Assembly (NCBI RefSeq): GCF_900113335.1
Contig: NZ_FOOX01000009.1
Location: 62,001-126,000 of the forward strand
Reading direction: 5' to 3'
Origin: Desulfotruncus arcticus DSM 17038
Lineage (GTDB): Bacteria > Bacillota > Desulfotomaculia > Desulfotomaculales > Desulfallaceae
Length of the DNA stretch: 64,000 nt
Shown: positions 35,168 through 44,060 of the stretch, piece by piece
How the letters are laid out: every line of letters starts with the position of its first letter
How positions within the stretch are numbered: the first letter of the stretch is position 1
Made by a program: the position numbers and the translations under genes
The notes under the pieces: model-generated
What the model was told of the DNA's origin: nothing
The model's input: the letters and a program-made list of their open reading frames with translations, nothing else
Databases searched by the model: none

Positions 35168-35875
35168 ATGGAAAATACTAAAAAAATATTGGTTGTGGAC
35201 GATGAGCGAAAAATCCGCGAGTTAGTCCGGCTTTATTTGGAAAAAGAAGGTTTTAAGGTCGGGGAAGCCGCCGACGGGCAGAAGGCCTTGGACTTATATA
35301 AGGATGCACAGTGGGATTTAATCGTTCTGGACCTGATGATGCCGGGCATTGACGGTTGGGCGGTTTGCAAAGAAGTAAGGAAAAACTCCAGTGTGCCCAT
35401 TATTATGCTCACCGCCCGGGACGATGAATTGGACCGCATACTTGGCCTGGAACTGGGTGCCGACGATTACGTGTCCAAGCCGTTCAGCCCGCGGGAACTG
35501 GTGGCCAGGGTGAAAGCGGTGCTGCGCCGCACCCAGGCAGCCATACCAACGGAACTGCCTGTCGGAGCTGACATTATTCAGTTTCCCGGGCTATCCATTA
35601 ACCCGGAGCTGCGCCTGGTATTGGTTGATGACCGGGCTGTAAGCCTGACCCCCAAGGAGTATGAGCTGCTTTACCAGCTGGCCAGGTCGCCGCAGCGCAC
35701 ATTCACCCGCGAAGAGTTATTGGAAACCATATGGGGTTATGACTATATGGGGGATACTCGTACGGTAGACACTCATGTAAACCGTTTAAGGGATAAACTG
35801 CTTAAAGCATCGGGGAATAAAACGTCTTACATCTCGACGGTATGGGGAGTTGGCTATAAATTTGAGGTGAAATAA
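35168..35875 (+). CDS. OmpR/PhoB-family response regulator
   Basis: A 235-residue DNA-binding response regulator. The receiver domain (1-120) shows the acidic pair VVDDE, the phospho-acceptor Asp in LIVLDLMMPG (about residue 53), the Thr in MLTARDDE and the Lys in DYVSKPFSP. The winged-helix output domain follows (LTPKEYELLYQLA, RTVDTHVNRLRDKL). TTG 35165 or ATG 35168 behind CGGAGG. The sensor kinase starts directly after its stop codon, so the two are translationally coupled. The neighbourhood suggests control of copper or envelope genes. Confidence 0.94.
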   Translation: MENTKKILVVDDERKIRELVRLYLEKEGFKVGEAADGQKALDLYKDAQWDLIVLDLMMPGIDGWAVCKEVRKNSSVPIIMLTARDDELDRILGLELGADDYVSKPFSPRELVARVKAVLRRTQAAIPTELPVGADIIQFPGLSINPELRLVLVDDRAVSLTPKEYELLYQLARSPQRTFTREELLETIWGYDYMGDTRTVDTHVNRLRDKLLKASGNKTSYISTVWGVGYKFEVK

Positions 35876-37333
35876 ATGAAGATCCTGCGTAAAAGCGTGG
35901 TATTAAAACTATGGCTGTTTATGGTCGCGCTGGTTTTAATTATTATCTATTTTACCGGCGTTCTCCAAACCGCCAAGTTAAGACAATTATACTATAACCA
36001 GCAGTTGGAACTGTTGACCAGCGAGGCCAAACATATATCGACTATTAAAGACATTAATGAACAAAGCATGAACGCTAATCTTTTATCTACCCTGGCCGAA
36101 GCTTTTAAGGGCAACATTATGATTATTGACAGGCAGGGCTATATTATTCATTGTATCGGCATGGGTATGAGCATGAAAAACGTTGCCGACGAAAAAATCA
36201 GTGTGGTAGGTCATCATGATTTACCCTGGAAGCAATCCGATTTGCAGTCAATAATGCAGGGAAAGACCATCTCTTACCAGGGAGCCTATCATTTTTTGAA
36301 TTCAGATGTATTAACCGTGGCGGTGCCCTTAAATAATGAAGGGCAAGTAACCGGTTCGGTTATGTTGAGTTCACCCTTGGCACCCATAGAGGAGCGTATC
36401 GGCGCCCTGCAGAGAATTACCATCTATGCCGGTATGATTGGCATTGCGCTGGCAACTGTTTTGAGCCTTTTGTTATCCCGCACCATATCCCGGCCTTTGT
36501 TGAAAATGCACCGGGCAGCCCGGTCAATGGCCAGGGGCGATTACTCCCGCCGGGTCGAAGTCAAATCACAGGATGAGATCGGTTTACTGGCCAATTCTTT
36601 AAATATCCTGGCAACTGAACTGCAAGAAAAAATCACCACTTTAGAACGGTTAGACAGAACCAGGCGTGAGTTTGTGGCCAACGTTTCGCATGAACTGCGC
36701 ACGCCCCTATCCATTATCCAGGGGTACACTGAAGCGCTGATGGACGGCTTGGCCGAATCGGAAGCTGAGCGCCAAAAATACCTGGAGGATATCCACGAAG
36801 AAATCCTCCGGCTGCGCAGGCTGGTGGCAGAGATTTTAGATTTGCGCAAAATTGAGGCGGGCCAGATAGAGATGAAAATGCAGGAGATCTCTCTAGCCTA
36901 TCTGGCCGGCCAGGTGTTTGAGCAATTTCAAACTTTGGCTGAAGATAAGCAAATCACCGCGTCCCTGGATATCGCACCTGGCTCATATACCTTAAAGGCT
37001 GACCCGGATCGCATTAAGCAGGTTTTGATCAATCTTATTGACAATGCTCTGCGGGTGACTCCGCCGGGAGGCCAGATTAAAGTAACCTTAACAGAATTAA
37101 AGGATGCGGTGCAAGTGTCCGTTGCCGATACAGGGCCGGGTATACTTCCGGAAGAGCAGCCGTTAATTTGGGAGAGGTTTTACAAAGTGGATAAATCCCG
37201 CGCCAGAACAGGTGGCGGCACCGGCTTGGGATTGGCTATTGCCAAGAATATAATCGAAACCCACGGCGGTACAGTAGATGTCAGCAGCAAGCCGGGGCAG
37301 GGCAGCACTTTTTATTTTATCATCCCCAAGTAA
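35876..37333 (+). CDS. Membrane sensor histidine kinase
   Basis: A 485-residue kinase with two transmembrane helices (about 10-30 and 180-200) enclosing a 150-residue outer sensor. HAMP follows (SRPLLKMHRAARSMARGDYSRRVEV). The phospho-acceptor His lies in VSHELRTPLSIIQGYTEAL, and the ATPase domain has N (NLIDNALRVTPPGG), G1 (VADTGPGI) and G2 (GGTGLGLAI) boxes. The outer domain holds HCIGMGMSMKNV and GHHDLP, a Met/His-rich patch that could bind Cu+. It pairs with the upstream regulator. Confidence 0.93.
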   Translation: MKILRKSVVLKLWLFMVALVLIIIYFTGVLQTAKLRQLYYNQQLELLTSEAKHISTIKDINEQSMNANLLSTLAEAFKGNIMIIDRQGYIIHCIGMGMSMKNVADEKISVVGHHDLPWKQSDLQSIMQGKTISYQGAYHFLNSDVLTVAVPLNNEGQVTGSVMLSSPLAPIEERIGALQRITIYAGMIGIALATVLSLLLSRTISRPLLKMHRAARSMARGDYSRRVEVKSQDEIGLLANSLNILATELQEKITTLERLDRTRREFVANVSHELRTPLSIIQGYTEALMDGLAESEAERQKYLEDIHEEILRLRRLVAEILDLRKIEAGQIEMKMQEISLAYLAGQVFEQFQTLAEDKQITASLDIAPGSYTLKADPDRIKQVLINLIDNALRVTPPGGQIKVTLTELKDAVQVSVADTGPGILPEEQPLIWERFYKVDKSRARTGGGTGLGLAIAKNIIETHGGTVDVSSKPGQGSTFYFIIPK

Positions 37334-37442
37334 AAGATCCCCGTCTTCTTATGCTAGAATGAGTACTGCCCATTTTTGTTTACCAGAGCCCAAACTCAAA
37401 ATTTCGTTGCCCTTCCCGTCAAATCATCACAACTGAAATCTC

Positions 37443-38290
37443 TTAACCGGGCAGATACGTAGCCCCCAATTTCATCTTGGTCATAAAATAACGTTCAAAG
37501 CCCAGTTTGGCCCAGCGGACCCAGCGTTTCTTTTTCAGTATCGTCTGCTGCCTGGGCGGAAGGGCGGGTTTGGCCACCATCAAAGAGGCGCTATCGCCCA
37601 TGTCCGCAAGGCACACCACACCGATTTCCGTTACCGGGTAAGCGATCTTAGAACCACCCTGGATATCGGCGGCAATGTTGTGAGCGGCCAGCTTGGCCAT
37701 GTTGGTGGTCATATTCCCGGTCTTGGGCACACCGGTGGGCACCGGTGTCGGTTCCACCGGCATAATCCCCACGGATACCCCCACCCCATAAATGTTTTGG
37801 TGCTTGGGCAGGCGGTAGTATTCATCCACCATCAGCCACCCTTTGGGGTTGCCGAGGCCGGAGTTTATAATAGCATCTACCCCACGGAAGGGAGGCGCAA
37901 ACATGGAATAGTTGAAAGGTAGTTCGGTGCCGTCATTAAGCTTAACGCGCCCGGGAATTATCTCATCCACCGTCGCGCTGCAAAGGGCCTTGATGTCCTT
38001 TTCCGCAAACTCATCTTCCATGAGCCGGCGCGATTTGCCCACCCCACCCAGTCCGAAGTGACCAAGATAAGGTTCAGCGGTGACGAAGCAAAGAGGTGTT
38101 TTACTCCGCCGTCCCATTTTTCTTAACAAATGGTCAATTTCAAAGATCATCTCATAAGCTGGGCCAATACAGCTGACCCCCTGGGTAGCACCAATAAGGT
38201 AATATGGTGTTGTTTCTTTAATTTTTGTTTCAGCTGTAGGGCGGTGGTAAGTCCACCGAATGAGCCTCCTACGATGACGATCCTGGCCAT
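37443..38290 (-). pseudogene. FAD/NAD(P)H oxidoreductase (SQR-like) with an internal deletion
   Basis: The minus-strand ATG at 38290, behind AAAGGAGG, begins ARIVIVGGSFGGLTTALQL, the FAD-binding Rossmann start of sulfide:quinone oxidoreductase-like enzymes. After about 35 residues the frame is lost. Homology resumes in another frame at IGATQGVSCIGPAYEMIFEI and runs to 37443, with FGLGGVGKSRRLMEDEF and the C-terminal GDSASLMVAKPALPPRQ. About 100 residues of the expected middle are missing. So the gene is inactivated by deletion. A shorter protein from the internal ATG (38150) is unlikely to bind FAD. Confidence 0.82.
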
Positions 38291-38483
38291 ACGTTTGGGT
38301 ATCCTCCTTTGGTGCTTTTAATTTGATCAGTCATTTGTTATGTTTGCAACAAGCTAACACAGCTTAAACTAAAATCCGATGAATATTTTTCATTGTTGCT
38401 ATGCGTGGTGTAATACAAATAGGGCAGGCACCAACAAAAAAATTGTTACCTGCCTTATTGAAGTAATTCTTTTTTAACTATGA

Positions 38484-39533
38484 TTAGGCAATGACTTTGA
38501 GCAACCCGGGCTCGCTGACTATCTCCCCTATTTCCTCCGCCAGCACTACATCCAGGTCTTTGCGCAAAGCGGCCAGCAGGCGGTCAACATTTTCCCAGGA
38601 CACTACCATTAATAACCCGCCGGATGTTTGCGGGTCGCAAAGAATCAGCCTCATCTCGTCCGACAGCCCTGGGTCCCACTGCACCGTGTCACGGAGGTAG
38701 CGGTAGTTGTTGTGGGTACCCCCGGGCACCGCGCCGGCCCGGACCAACTTTTCCGTTTCCGGAAGCACGGGCACCGCGGATACATTAACCCGGGCTCCCA
38801 CCCCGCTGGCGACGGCTATTTCCCGCAGGTGCCCCAGCAGTCCGAACCCCGTTACGTCGGTACAGGCATTGACCCCGACCTCCAACATAATCTCTGAAGC
38901 CCGCCGGTTCAGTGTCAGCATAATATCTGTAACTTTTGCCACTTGGTCTTCATGCACCAGCTTATGGTCTATACCGGTGGTGATTACCCCAACACCCAGC
39001 GGCTTGGTAAGAATCAACCGGTCTCCAGGTTTGGCCCCGTTTTTGCCCACCATTCGGTCCGGGTCCATAAAACCGGTAACCGCCAGGCCGTACTTTGGGG
39101 CGCTGTCGGTAATGGAATGCCCGCCGACAATGGTTACACCGGCATCAGCGGCTTTATCAGCCCCACCCCTGATGATATCCTCCATAATGGACAGGGGCAG
39201 GCTCTGGTTGGGAAACCCGATGATATTCAGGGCGGTCACCGGTCTGCCGCCCATAGCGTATATGTCGCTGAGAGCGTTGGCCGCGGCAATCATCCCGAAC
39301 TGGTAGGGGTCGTCAACCACCGGGGTGATATAGTCAATGGTTTGGATCATGGCCAATTCATCACTAATCTTGTAAACCGCGGCGTTATCATCCCGACCGG
39401 CCAGGACTTTGGGATCTCTCACCGAGGGCAGGCAGCGCAGAACCTGCGCCAGGTCCGCAGGACCTATTTTGCATGCTCACCCCGAACCCGGAGAATAAGA
39501 TGTAAGCTTTACGTTTAACGATTGGTTATTCAT
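38484..39533 (-). CDS. selD: Selenide, water dikinase containing selenocysteine
   Basis: Makes selenophosphate from selenide and ATP for selenocysteine and selenouridine. The true start is ATG 39533 behind GGGGTGTG, giving 349 residues. Codon 19 is TGA (39479-39477) in the sequence GSGUACKIGPADLAQVL, exactly where SelD has its catalytic Cys/Sec, two residues before the conserved Lys. The rest is full-length AIRS-type: VGGHSITDSAPKYGLAVTG and TDVTGFGLLGHL. A hairpin CCTGCG/CGCAGG starts 16 bases after the TGA and fits a bacterial SECIS. Conventional gene finding would start it at 39422 and lose the active site. Confidence 0.93.
39443..39461 (-). promoter_or_regulatory. SECIS-like hairpin of selD
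   Basis: On the minus strand CCTGCG and CGCAGG enclose the loop GACCTGG, 15 bases after the TGA at 39479-39477. Position and G-containing loop fit bacterial SECIS elements read by SelB. Confidence 0.6.
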
Positions 39534-39692
39534 TATTCACACCCCAGATCTTTAGAGCCTGTTTATAGATTGGCCCAGTTAACCCTAATATAAATGTAAT
39601 ATAAAGTAGAAATTTAAATTATTTCCTCTTGCATTGGCGCATTTAGGTCTAAAAACTAAACTTGGCACGAAAATGAGTTAATAAAAAATATG

Positions 39693-39713
39693 GGCCACAT
39701 ATTAATAGTGGCC
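39693..39713 (-). terminator. Terminator of the thioredoxin-like selenoprotein gene
   Basis: On the minus strand GGCCAC and GTGGCC flank a 9-base loop and are followed by CATATTTTTTATT. It separates this gene from selD. Confidence 0.75.
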
Positions 39714-39744
39714 TTGATATATTATATTTATTGTCTTGTGGCAT

Positions 39745-40002
39745 CTAGTTTGTGATTTCATTAAGGAAGTCGTACATATTTTCTTTGTCTAAAGCTATTT
39801 CTCTAGAAACTAATTGATCATTAACAAACACATTGGTAGATGATAACAGAGTGTAACTTTTTGCTTCCTCTGAATCATTTAGATAAATGTTCAGTTCAAT
39901 TTTGTCACCGAATTTTTCCTTCATTTTCTTGGCTACACCTATAGCCTTTTGACAACTCATTCAACTTGGATTTCCGCTGTGAAAAACAATCAGCTTAACC
40001 AT
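39745..40002 (-). CDS. Thioredoxin-like selenoprotein with a UxxC motif
   Basis: An 85-residue protein. ATG 40002 has AAAGGAGG 10 bases upstream. A beta strand (KLIVFHSGN) leads to PSUMSC, where U is TGA at 39963-39961. UxxC replaces the CxxC redox pair of the thioredoxin fold. A helix (QKAIGVAKKMKEKFGDKI), a strand (ELNIYLND) and STNVFVNDQLVSREIAL follow, as in glutaredoxin/SaoT-like small thioredoxins. A hairpin GGCTA/TAGCC begins 15 bases after the TGA. Plain translation would start at the Met after the TGA and lose the first strand and the redox Sec. The terminator, ribosome site and fold support read-through. It follows the TsoY-like gene by 56 bases. Confidence 0.88.
39931..39946 (-). 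promoter_or_regulatory. SECIS-like hairpin of the thioredoxin-like gene
   Basis: GGCTA and TAGCC enclose TAGGTG, 14 bases after the TGA at 39963-39961. Confidence 0.55.
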
Positions 40003-40058
40003 TAAACCAAACCTCCTTTGTTTATATTGGGACTTTTAAGGTTAAATGAGTAAGATTA

Positions 40059-41213
40059 TTATGCTAATCTCACCTTTTCCATAGCTATTTTATTTTTCTT
40101 TTCCGCCTGATTAAATTTTAATGTAATAAAGACAAAAATAATTGTTGCAAGTATTATACTTACATAATTCAAAGCTAACAATATTACACTAGGATAATAT
40201 TTTCCCCAAACATAATCCCCCAAAACTTGGGAGCCGACCAGAGCTCAGACCATACTCCATTGGGTTGGTGAAAAATCACTTTTGTAAAAATAATTTTTAA
40301 AGTAGTCGTTTAACAGATATAGACTAAAAATAATCCAGCCGATAGTAATAACATAAGAAAAATTAATAAAGAAGAATGACAGAACCTCTACATTAAACTT
40401 AAAATGTGTCTGTAAATAAAGTGTAATTCTGTAAAAACTGAATCCGAACAGACAGGATATGGGGACTATAAGGAAGTAACTTGGTTGAACTGGTTTTGGA
40501 GCTAAATCGTTTGCTTTTATTTGCAGGTAAATCAAATATGACAGTTTGGTAATTAACAGGAAACCCCCAATAGTTAAAGCTAAAAAAGAAGCAAAGGCTG
40601 CTGTTGATGAAATTACCTTATCGCTTGCCATAGCGGCAATTCCCGTACCCGTTAAATTAACTAAACCAAATGCGAAGACGTCGAGCAACCATACAAAATT
40701 AAGCTTAGCTACATCAAGCGGCTGGCTAAACCAGATTTTGAGAAGCTTAAGTTCGAGGGCCAATAACATAAACAAAAGAAATCCGTAAAAAAGTAGACCC
40801 GGCAACATCAGTGATTGGTTATTATATGATAATTCAGGAATAAAGAAAGTCAATGGACCGAAAATCACACAAGCGGTCATAGACAGAGAGGCAATTGGTA
40901 CAAAAGCACCTATACTCTGTGTTGGAGGGCCGCTCATAAATGTTGTATACTCTTCTTTATTGAAAAGCCATTGAATAAGTTGTTTAACAAAAACAGTAAT
41001 AACAAGCAGGTTTATGATAGTTAATGCTAGCATAAGTAAGATTAAAGGGTAATACAGAACGGTTTGACCCAAAGACAATTTACCCCATGCAATATTCGAT
41101 ATCGTAAATGCTCCTTCTTCATAAGGTAGTGCAAGTAGTAATAAATTGTAAGCCATTAATGCAACACCACCTGCAGCTAAAGGTAACTGAAACTTAAATG
41201 GTGAAAATTTCAT
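40059..41213 (-). CDS. TsoY-like integral membrane selenoprotein
   Basis: A 384-residue membrane protein if TGA 40247-40245 is read as selenocysteine. The first 322 codons give about nine hydrophobic helices (for example PLILLMLALTIINLLVITVFV). The frame then passes TGA in QWSMVUALVGSQVLG and continues 61 codons with one more clear membrane helix (SVILLALNYVSIILATIIFVF) and a Lys-rich end, to TAA 40061-40059. The size and the Sec near the end of the chain match what I recall as TsoY family (seleno)proteins; I cannot confirm this here. The substrate is unknown; a reduced sulfur or selenium species is a fair guess. GGGAGG precedes ATG 41213. The next gene encodes the UxxC thioredoxin-like protein. 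Confidence 0.85.
40216..40233 (-). promoter_or_regulatory. SECIS-like hairpin of the TsoY-like gene
   Basis: TCCCAA and TTGGGGGA enclose a small GTT loop, 11 bases after the TGA at 40247-40245. Confidence 0.5.
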
Positions 41214-41421
41214 GTGAATCCTCCCTTATGACATACTTAATTTTAGATTTTTAGGTGATTCGATCGGTTTAATTAGGTAACCTTCTATGAGTTTCACCTC
41301 CGATAAGTAAAATTTTATTAAGGTTTGTTTTATTCTTGCCTGTTTAAAATAGCATGATTGGCAAGTATAACACAAATGATTTCTTTGCATAGGTAGTATG
41401 CATCAAGGTAATATGTTCCGC

Positions 41422-41733
41422 TCATATAAGGTCACCGTACATTTTCTTCCACCATTTCCAGTACGCTTTATCGTCCATAAAAGACCGGTGGTCCGGGTTC
41501 CAATCTTTATTTTTACCCATATTGTAATTGTGGACGTTTTTATCCTGTGTCAATATTTCATAGGCCTCAGAGATTTGCTTAAATCTATCGGTTAAACTCT
41601 GGTCACCGCCATTGAGGTCGGGGTGATACTTTTTTGCCAGCTTCCAGTAGGCATGTTTTATTTCTTCGATACCTGCTTTGTCGGATACACACAGTATAAG
41701 TCTTGCTTTTCTTCTTAATTCCGCCCTTTTCAT
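41422..41733 (-). CDS. Short J-domain (DnaJ-like) protein
   Basis: A 103-residue protein. It has a complete J domain (about residues 15-65: [23 protein letters not shown], with the HPD that stimulates Hsp70 ATPase) and a short Trp/Lys-rich tail. No Gly/Phe or zinc-finger region is present, so it is a class C-like co-chaperone. No DnaK gene is in the window. It lies between the selenoprotein genes and trxB on the same strand. Confidence 0.88.
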   Translation of the reverse strand: MKRAELRRKARLILCVSDKAGIEEIKHAYWKLAKKYHPDLNGGDQSLTDRFKQISEAYEILTQDKNVHNYNMGKNKDWNPDHRSFMDDKAYWKWWKKMYGDLI

Positions 41734-41915
41734 TGCTAGATTACCTCACGCTAATATTAAAATTTCACTCAACGCATTAGTCGCCTACCATCCTAAAATA
41801 ACGGTAATAGTTGTCCGTGAAAGGGACATACGACAAACTGTTCTGCGTTTGTAATAGTAGCCCAATTTAAGCGAAGAAAGAGCAGCTTAAGTTAATTAAT
41901 TAAATTATAGTACGA

Positions 41916-42830
41916 CTACCCTTCCAGGTATTTTTCCGCAGCCACTGCGGCGATAGCCCCGTCAGCGACGGCGGTGACCACCTGGCGAAGCAGTTTTTGA
42001 CGAACGTCCCCTGCGGCGAATATACCAGGGAATGAAGTTAGCATATTTTCGTCGGTAATAATATAACCCTTTTCATCAAGCTTGACCAGATTTTTAACCA
42101 GACCTGAACTGGGTCGGTAACCCACGTAAATAAATGTACCGTCCACATTTAGCTGAGTTTTAGCGCCAGTTCGTACATCTTTGATTAGCACAGCTTCTAC
42201 GGTATCCGCCCCGTGGATTTCATCAACGACACTATGCCAGATAAATTCTATTTTTTCGTTCTCAAAAGCCCTTTGCTGTACAACCTTGGTGGCCCTCAAT
42301 TCGCCACGGCGGTGAATGATATAAACCTTTTGCGCAAACCTAGTAAGGAAGATAGCCTCTTCAACAGCCGCGTCACCTCCCCCAACGACGGCTACTCTTT
42401 TGCCGCGGAAAAAGGCACCGTCACAGGTAGCACAATAAGAAACACCACGGCCGGTATATTCTGATTCACCACATACGCCCAATAGCCGAGGCTGGGCTCC
42501 GGTGGCTATTATCACCGCGCCAGCTGCTATTTCACCGTCATCGCTTTTAACGACAAATTCTTTTTCACCGGGCACAATCTTTTCTACATTGGTAGATGCG
42601 ATTTCAAGACCAAAGCGTCGAGCCTGGCTTTCCATCTGTCCCATTAATTCAGGACCGCTGATGCTTTCGGCGAAACCAGGATAGTTTTCAATGGAATCCG
42701 TACTAACCACAAGGCCACCTGATATCCCCTGCTCTAGGAGAACGGTGTTCATGGCAGCCCTGGAAGCATAAATTCCGGCGGAAAGACCGGCGGGACCACC
42801 ACCGATGATAACTAGATCTTTTTTTTCCAT
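41916..42830 (-). CDS. trxB: Thioredoxin reductase
   Basis: A 304-residue NADPH-dependent flavoprotein that reduces thioredoxin. The FAD motif IIGGGPAGLSAGIYASRA is at residues 7-24, the redox-active CATC lies in YCATCDGAFF (about residue 137), the NADPH motif is VVGGGDAAVEEA, and the C-terminal FAD segment is GIFAAGDVR. Start is ATG 42830; ATG 42842 (MNIG) is possible but sits against the AAAGGA site. Its closeness to the UxxC thioredoxin-like gene suggests it may reduce that protein. Confidence 0.95.
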   Translation of the reverse strand: MEKKDLVIIGGGPAGLSAGIYASRAAMNTVLLEQGISGGLVVSTDSIENYPGFAESISGPELMGQMESQARRFGLEIASTNVEKIVPGEKEFVVKSDDGEIAAGAVIIATGAQPRLLGVCGESEYTGRGVSYCATCDGAFFRGKRVAVVGGGDAAVEEAIFLTRFAQKVYIIHRRGELRATKVVQQRAFENEKIEFIWHSVVDEIHGADTVEAVLIKDVRTGAKTQLNVDGTFIYVGYRPSSGLVKNLVKLDEKGYIITDENMLTSFPGIFAAGDVRQKLLRQVVTAVADGAIAAVAAEKYLEG

Positions 42831-43139
42831 GCCTATATTCATTCCTTTCGCTTCGCTCAAGGCACAAAACATAATTAAATGTATTGGCCCCAAGCTGTTT
42901 TTTTATAAAGAGTCATTTTCTCATTCACCAAAATGTTTCTATTTTAAGGAAATTGCATGCCCAGCTTATTATTTTCGGGATGTGGTACGATGTGCATACA
43001 AAATCTTCTGCTGTTGGTTACAAAACCAGTTATTAAATTTACTGTTTACAGGTTAGCACAGTATATACTATAATTCAAATGCAACATATATATAAGTGGT
43101 ATGCATTTAAATTATGGATAACCTGAGGCCGGGTAGACA

Positions 43140-44060
43140 ATGGGCGAATTAAATTTATATCACCTAAAAACTTTTTACACCGTAGCCAGACATCTTAATT
43201 ACTCCCGGGCCGGGGAAGAACTGGCCATCAGCCAGCCCGCCGTATCACGACAGGTGGCGGCTTTGGAAAAAAGCCTGTGCATGGACTTGTTTGTGCAGCG
43301 GGGCCGTCAGGTGGAACTTACTGATGCCGGCAGGAGCTTGTTCGATTACGCCGACCGCATATTTCATTTGGTGAACCGGGCTGAAAGAACACTGGCAGAA
43401 TATAAAGACCTGGAACGAGGCCAGGTCTTTTTTGGGGCGGGTATTACCATAGGATGCTGGTTAATCCCACAAATAATGAAAAGCTTTCAGCAAATGCACC
43501 CCCACATTGAGGTATCGTTATTATTAGCCAACAGTTCCACTATAGAGCGCATGGTCACCTGCGGAGACTTGGACCTGGGATTTACAGCAGGAAGCATAAT
43601 GAACCCTGCGCTGCATATGGAATCTATTTTTCGAGAAGAGTTGGTACTGGTTATTTCTTCGCAGCACCCTCTGGTCCGACCGAATATTACGGCGGCCGAG
43701 CTAAAGGGTGAGACGCTTCTCTGGAGAGAAAAGGGTTCCGCGGCCCGAGATTTGGTAGAACAATACTTGGAGGAAGAAGGGCTAACTTTTAAAAACCGGG
43801 CGGAGGTAAGCGATTCCGGGGCTATCAAGCAGCTTGTTATAGATCAGATGGGCGCTGCCTTCCTGCCGCACCATGCAGTGGAGCAGGAACTTAAATCGGG
43901 AGTCCTGTACCGGGTTGAATATGGCAATTCTATAATTGAGTTAAATTGCCATATTGTTTCGGTTAAAGATATGCATTCATATCCCGCCGTTCTAGCTTTT
44001 TTGAATTATGTGCGAAAGTGGGCAAGTGAACATAAGATTACATGCCGCAAAGGTAAATAG
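43140..44060 (+). CDS. LysR-family transcriptional regulator, possibly selenium-linked
   Basis: A 306-residue regulator. The N-terminal winged helix (about 5-65, TFYTVARHLNYSRAGEELAISQPAVSRQVAALEK) is followed by a periplasmic-binding-like effector domain (about 92-295, FFGAGITIGCWLIPQIMKSF). It is divergent from trxB with a 300-base gap. LysR regulators associated with selenium metabolism are known in anaerobes, and this position beside selD-type genes fits, but the effector is not shown by the sequence. Confidence 0.88.
   Translation: MGELNLYHLKTFYTVARHLNYSRAGEELAISQPAVSRQVAALEKSLCMDLFVQRGRQVELTDAGRSLFDYADRIFHLVNRAERTLAEYKDLERGQVFFGAGITIGCWLIPQIMKSFQQMHPHIEVSLLLANSSTIERMVTCGDLDLGFTAGSIMNPALHMESIFREELVLVISSQHPLVRPNITAAELKGETLLWREKGSAARDLVEQYLEEEGLTFKNRAEVSDSGAIKQLVIDQMGAAFLPHHAVEQELKSGVLYRVEYGNSIIELNCHIVSVKDMHSYPAVLAFLNYVRKWASEHKITCRKGK

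Noticed and set aside
38707..39306. Long plus-strand frames across selD (199 and 191 codons)
   Set aside because: Antisense shadows of a high-GC third-position gene; no ribosome sites.
41230..41310. Possible 23-codon leader peptide upstream of the TsoY-like gene
   Set aside because: Its GTG start lies within the GGAGGTG site itself, and nothing suggests an attenuator.
41355..41422. TGA at the end of the J-domain gene as a possible further selenocysteine
   Set aside because: The read-through frame lasts only about 20 codons, shows no conserved motif and no clear hairpin, and the J protein is complete without it.
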